Position numbers and translations under genes: made by a program
Shown: piece by piece, positions 5,185-7,542 of the stretch
Layout of the letters: the number at the start of each line of letters is the position of its first letter
How positions within the stretch are numbered: the first letter of the stretch is position 1
Source: Chitinophagaceae bacterium
Lineage (GTDB): Bacteria; Bacteroidota; Bacteroidia; Chitinophagales; Chitinophagaceae
Length of the DNA: 7,542 nt
Direction: 5' to 3'
NCBI GenBank assembly: GCA_003167015.1
Contig: PMUF01000565.1
Location: 2,435-9,976 of the forward strand
Notes under the pieces: model-generated
What the model saw: the letters and a program-made list of their open reading frames with translations, nothing else
Told to the model about the DNA's origin: nothing
Database searches by the model: none

Positions 5185-6918
5185 ATGTACATGCTGGAGA
5201 ACCACCCTATATAAGTCATCCGGGCTGAAAGGTTTGACCACTACATCATTAACGCCCGCCGCGAAGGCGCCGCTTTCCACTTCATTCGGGGTACTGGCTG
5301 TCAGTGCAATGATCGGAAGCGTTTCGCCCCGCTGACGCAAAAGGATAGTCGCCTCATATCCATCCATAACAGGCATGTGGAGGTCCATCAGGATCAGTTG
5401 GTGTCGATCGGGCTCCAACAGTTCGAGAGCTTCCTCTCCATTGGAGGCAATATCCACTACAGCCCCCTTGCTTTCCAGCATCGTCTGGGCTACGAGGACA
5501 TTCAGGGGGTTGTCCTCCACCAGCAGCAAATGGATGCCGCGGAGCAGCTGTTCGCCGCCGGCCCCGGAAGCATGGTGAGGGCTTTCTTCGATGGTTGCGC
5601 TGGTGAAAAGAAAAGTTTGTGTAAAATAAAAGGAGGATCCCTGGCCGGGTTCGCTGGTCAGTTGAAGACTAACCCCTTGTAATTCGAGGATTTTCTTTGT
5701 AATCGCCAATCCCAGTCCGGTGCCGCCGTAGCTGCGGGAAGTAGAGGAGTCGGCCTGGGTAAACCGGTCGAAAATAAGGCTTTGCTTTTCCAGGGGGATG
5801 CCGATGCCGGTGTCTTCCACTTTGACGGTGAGGTCGACAGACTCCGGCCCTATAGAATCGACGCTGATAGATAACCGTACAAACCCTTCCCTGGTGAATT
5901 TAATGGCGTTATGGACAAGGTTGTTGATGACCTGGCTCATTCGGGTAGGATCGCCCAGCACCTTTTTATCAAGTTTTGCGTCGATGTCGGCGAGGATCTG
6001 AATACCTTTTTCATCTGCGGCGTTTTTCAAACCGGCCACTATATTTCTTGCAATGGCTGCCAGATCCATGGGAATATTTTCGAATCCGATCTTCCCTTCC
6101 TCGATTTTATTATAGTCGAGTATATTATTGACGATGGACAGCAGGTTGTTGGCAGAGAACAGAAGGACGTCCAGGTCTTCTTTCTGGTCTTCACGCGGGT
6201 TCTGGTTCATCATCAGGTGGGTCATCCCGATGACAGCATTGAGGGGGGTCCGGATCTCATGGGACATCGTGGAAAGGAATTCGGTCTTGCTGCGTAAGCC
6301 CTGCTCGGCCTGTTCAGCGGCCAGGCGTAATGACTGGGCGAAGCGATGGGACAAGGCGAGGGATTGCAAAAAGAAGAAGGTGATATAGCAAACGAACAGG
6401 ACTATACGCCAGTCGGAGATCAATCCGAAATAATGCAGGTTCATGAGTAAGCCGATGAACAACATGACCGCCGTGCTCAGGAGGGCAAACAGGGATCCGC
6501 TGCGGCGATGTTTAGCAGCCCGCAGGAAGACATACATCGAATAGGCAATACAGAAAAACATCATGCCCAGGAAAGTGATCAACAGCTGTGTGAAGATCAG
6601 CGTGGGAGTGAACAGGACAATCGCGCTGTAGCCCAGACAGAACCAGAGGAGACCTTTTGTAATGATGGGAACGATATCCAGGGGGTACAGCCGCCGGGTA
6701 TAGGCACAGAACAAGCCCATCGACAGGTAAAGGGAGAGATATTCGAGCCGTATAGTGATAAACCAGTTCAGATCCAGAAATAAAGAATGGAGCACATACA
6801 GGTTAGTTCCTATCATCCTGTAGCTGAAAACGATGCAGAACAGGGCGAAATAAAGGATTGTCCTGTCATGTTTGCCGAACATAAAAAGACCCAGAAAAAA
6901 GAGGCCGCCCATAAACAT
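5170..6918 (-). CDS. Hybrid histidine kinase, 7TM-HisKA-HATPase-receiver portion (downstream piece of a frameshifted gene)
   Basis: The first ATG gives 582 residues, but the frame is open back to 7020 and this ATG lies inside the first membrane helix, so it is not a natural start. Residues 1-190 hold the hydrophobic helices of a 7TMR-DISM membrane region. A short linker (191-210) leads to the HisKA domain with the H-box FLSTMSHEIRTPLN, phospho-acceptor His220. The HATPase domain shows the N-box INNLVHNAIKF (Asn337), G1 DTGIGIP (369-375), FDRFTQ, and G2 GGTGLGL (398-404). The receiver domain (about 462-578) has VEDN (Glu468, Asp469), phospho-acceptor Asp512 in LMDLHMPVMDG, Thr540 and Lys562 in VVKPF. 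All catalytic residues are present, so the enzyme would autophosphorylate and pass phosphate to its own receiver. No HPt domain or DNA-binding output is present, so it needs a partner elsewhere. Confidence 0.9.
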   Translation of the reverse strand: MFMGGLFFLGLFMFGKHDRTILYFALFCIVFSYRMIGTNLYVLHSLFLDLNWFITIRLEYLSLYLSMGLFCAYTRRLYPLDIVPIITKGLLWFCLGYSAIVLFTPTLIFTQLLITFLGMMFFCIAYSMYVFLRAAKHRRSGSLFALLSTAVMLFIGLLMNLHYFGLISDWRIVLFVCYITFFFLQSLALSHRFAQSLRLAAEQAEQGLRSKTEFLSTMSHEIRTPLNAVIGMTHLMMNQNPREDQKEDLDVLLFSANNLLSIVNNILDYNKIEEGKIGFENIPMDLAAIARNIVAGLKNAADEKGIQILADIDAKLDKKVLGDPTRMSQVINNLVHNAIKFTREGFVRLSISVDSIGPESVDLTVKVEDTGIGIPLEKQSLIFDRFTQADSSTSRSYGGTGLGLAITKKILELQGVSLQLTSEPGQGSSFYFTQTFLFTSATIEESPHHASGAGGEQLLRGIHLLLVEDNPLNVLVAQTMLESKGAVVDIASNGEEALELLEPDRHQLILMDLHMPVMDGYEATILLRQRGETLPIIALTASTPNEVESGAFAAGVNDVVVKPFSPDDLYRVVLQHVHKVPQ

Positions 6919-6989
6919 ACAGCCGGCGAGGACGCTATCATAAGCAGCGTCCCGGTTTTTTTTCAGGAAAAGCTCGTCCTTATCCCCGA

Positions 6990-7532
6990 TCAGGATATGT
7001 TTGTAGGGGCCGCCCCGAAATTAGCGATCTGGAGGACCATGGTCAGCGTATCATGTTCGCCGTTTGGCAGGGCGATAGTCCGGGTCACCCAAAACGGAGT
7101 GGCTTTGTCTTCGGTGGTGGCAGGTTCGCCATTCTGTATCTGCACTACGCCATTAACATATAATTTATAGGCGCAATAGGTGTCCGGTACCTCCAGGCCG
7201 ATGCGGGGCCTTTTGGCGGGCAGCAGGATTTTGAGAGTATAAGTGGCATATCCCTGAGAAGGGATTTGTTGACCTTTGACCTGGAGATTTTTCCATAATA
7301 CAGGAAAAGGAACATAGTCGGGTGCAGCGGAGGAAAGGCTATCGGGAGAAAGGAGGCGGTTCCAGAAGAAACCCCATTCACCGTCCAGGGAAACCGATCG
7401 ACCGAACAGGTCCTGGTTGCGGAGATCCAGTATTCCGGTGCGGGCAACCGGGGGTTGCCCGTCGGCAAAACAGGAAAAACAGAGCGCTACCAGCAGGGCT
7501 ATACCGGCTATTTTCGAGAGGTTCCTTCGCAT
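6990..7532 (-). CDS. N-terminal extracytoplasmic sensor portion of the hybrid kinase (upstream piece of a frameshifted gene)
   Basis: The 180-residue frame starts at 7532 with MRRNLSKIAG, a basic start followed by a hydrophobic core (ALLVALCFSCF), which is a signal peptide. Residues about 34-172 form the galactose-binding-like jelly-roll sensor found in front of 7TMR-DISM receptors: LDGEWGFFWNRLL (49-61), FPVLWKNL (76-83), GYATYTLKILLP (94-105), YKLYVNGV (122-129), and WVTRTIALPNGEHDTL to LQIANF (148-172). Such domains sense small periplasmic ligands, possibly carbohydrates; the ligand here is unknown. After Phe172 the expected receptor sequence continues in another frame and this frame stops at 6990-6992. 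On its own it would be a secreted fragment without membrane anchor. Only 10 bp of upstream DNA are present, so its promoter cannot be judged. Confidence 0.8.
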   Translation of the reverse strand: MRRNLSKIAGIALLVALCFSCFADGQPPVARTGILDLRNQDLFGRSVSLDGEWGFFWNRLLSPDSLSSAAPDYVPFPVLWKNLQVKGQQIPSQGYATYTLKILLPAKRPRIGLEVPDTYCAYKLYVNGVVQIQNGEPATTEDKATPFWVTRTIALPNGEHDTLTMVLQIANFGAAPTNIS

Positions 7533-7542
7533 AAGGCGGACA

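Larger units (their letters stand above)
5170..7532 (-). pseudogene. Full-length 7TMR-DISM hybrid histidine kinase interrupted by a one-base frameshift
   Basis: The two pieces form one gene. In the downstream frame, translation from 7014 reads GGPYKHILIGDKDELFLKK, which is the conserved link between the jelly-roll sensor and the first helix of 7TMR-DISM proteins. It continues exactly from IANFG of the upstream frame. The frames overlap only between 7020 and 6990. Adding one G to the GGGG run at 7016-7013 (minus strand) restores a single protein of about 787 residues with the order signal peptide, sensor, 7TM, HisKA, HATPase, receiver. All domains are otherwise intact and no other stops occur, so the lesion is either very recent or a sequencing error in the short G run. 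Confidence 0.75.

Noticed and set aside
5377..6388. Several plus-strand open frames opposite the kinase
   Set aside because: They mirror the kinase and receiver codons, have no recognisable motifs, and overlap one another in different frames.
6956..6963. Run of eight A on the minus strand as a possible slippage site joining the two kinase pieces
   Set aside because: It lies downstream of the stop that ends the first frame (6990-6992), so slippage there cannot restore the protein.
7003..7020. Programmed ribosomal frameshift in the kinase
   Set aside because: No classic slippery heptamer or obvious downstream stimulatory hairpin was seen, and sensor kinases of this type are not known to use one. 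A simple indel is the simpler reading.

Overview
The window looks like chromosomal DNA of a member of the Bacteroidota, most likely a Chitinophagaceae-type organism of moderate GC. This is an inference. It rests on a 7TM (7TMR-DISM) hybrid sensor kinase, a DUF1080 secreted protein, the lack of clear Shine-Dalgarno sequences, AT-rich leaders, and one close match to the Bacteroidota promoter pattern TTTG-N19-TAnnTTTG. No tRNA, rRNA, CRISPR array or insertion sequence was seen.

Layout. (1) 1-1497 (+) is the 3' end of a large superfamily 1 helicase that continues off the left edge. It ends in a Vsr/REase-like domain and a WGR domain. (2) 1480-1638 (-) is a 52-residue basic, glycine-rich protein that overlaps the helicase tail and has its own promoter candidate. 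(3) 1722-2099 (+) and 2087-2368 (-) are two convergent small genes of unknown function that overlap by 13 bp. (4) 2479-3171 (+) is a secreted DUF1080 protein, followed after 1 bp by a CPA1-type Na+/H+ antiporter (3173-4768), so the two very probably share a transcript. (5) 4862-5161 (+) is a 99-residue LEA-like protein built of 11-residue repeats. (6) 5170-7532 (-) is a hybrid histidine kinase (jelly-roll sensor, 7TM, HisKA, HATPase, receiver) that the sequence as given splits in two by a one-base frameshift near 7013-7016.

How the parts may work together. The antiporter, the LEA-like protein and the membrane sensor kinase would fit an osmotic, desiccation or ion stress neighbourhood, but apart from the DUF1080-antiporter pair there is no direct evidence of joint regulation. 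The helicase belongs to a type often seen in genome-maintenance or defence settings, but no partner defence genes are visible here. I see no clear new multi-gene system. The points most worth a second look are the helicase C-terminus (apparently degenerate nuclease plus WGR), the overlooked 52-residue gene, the LEA-like repeat protein and the kinase frameshift.
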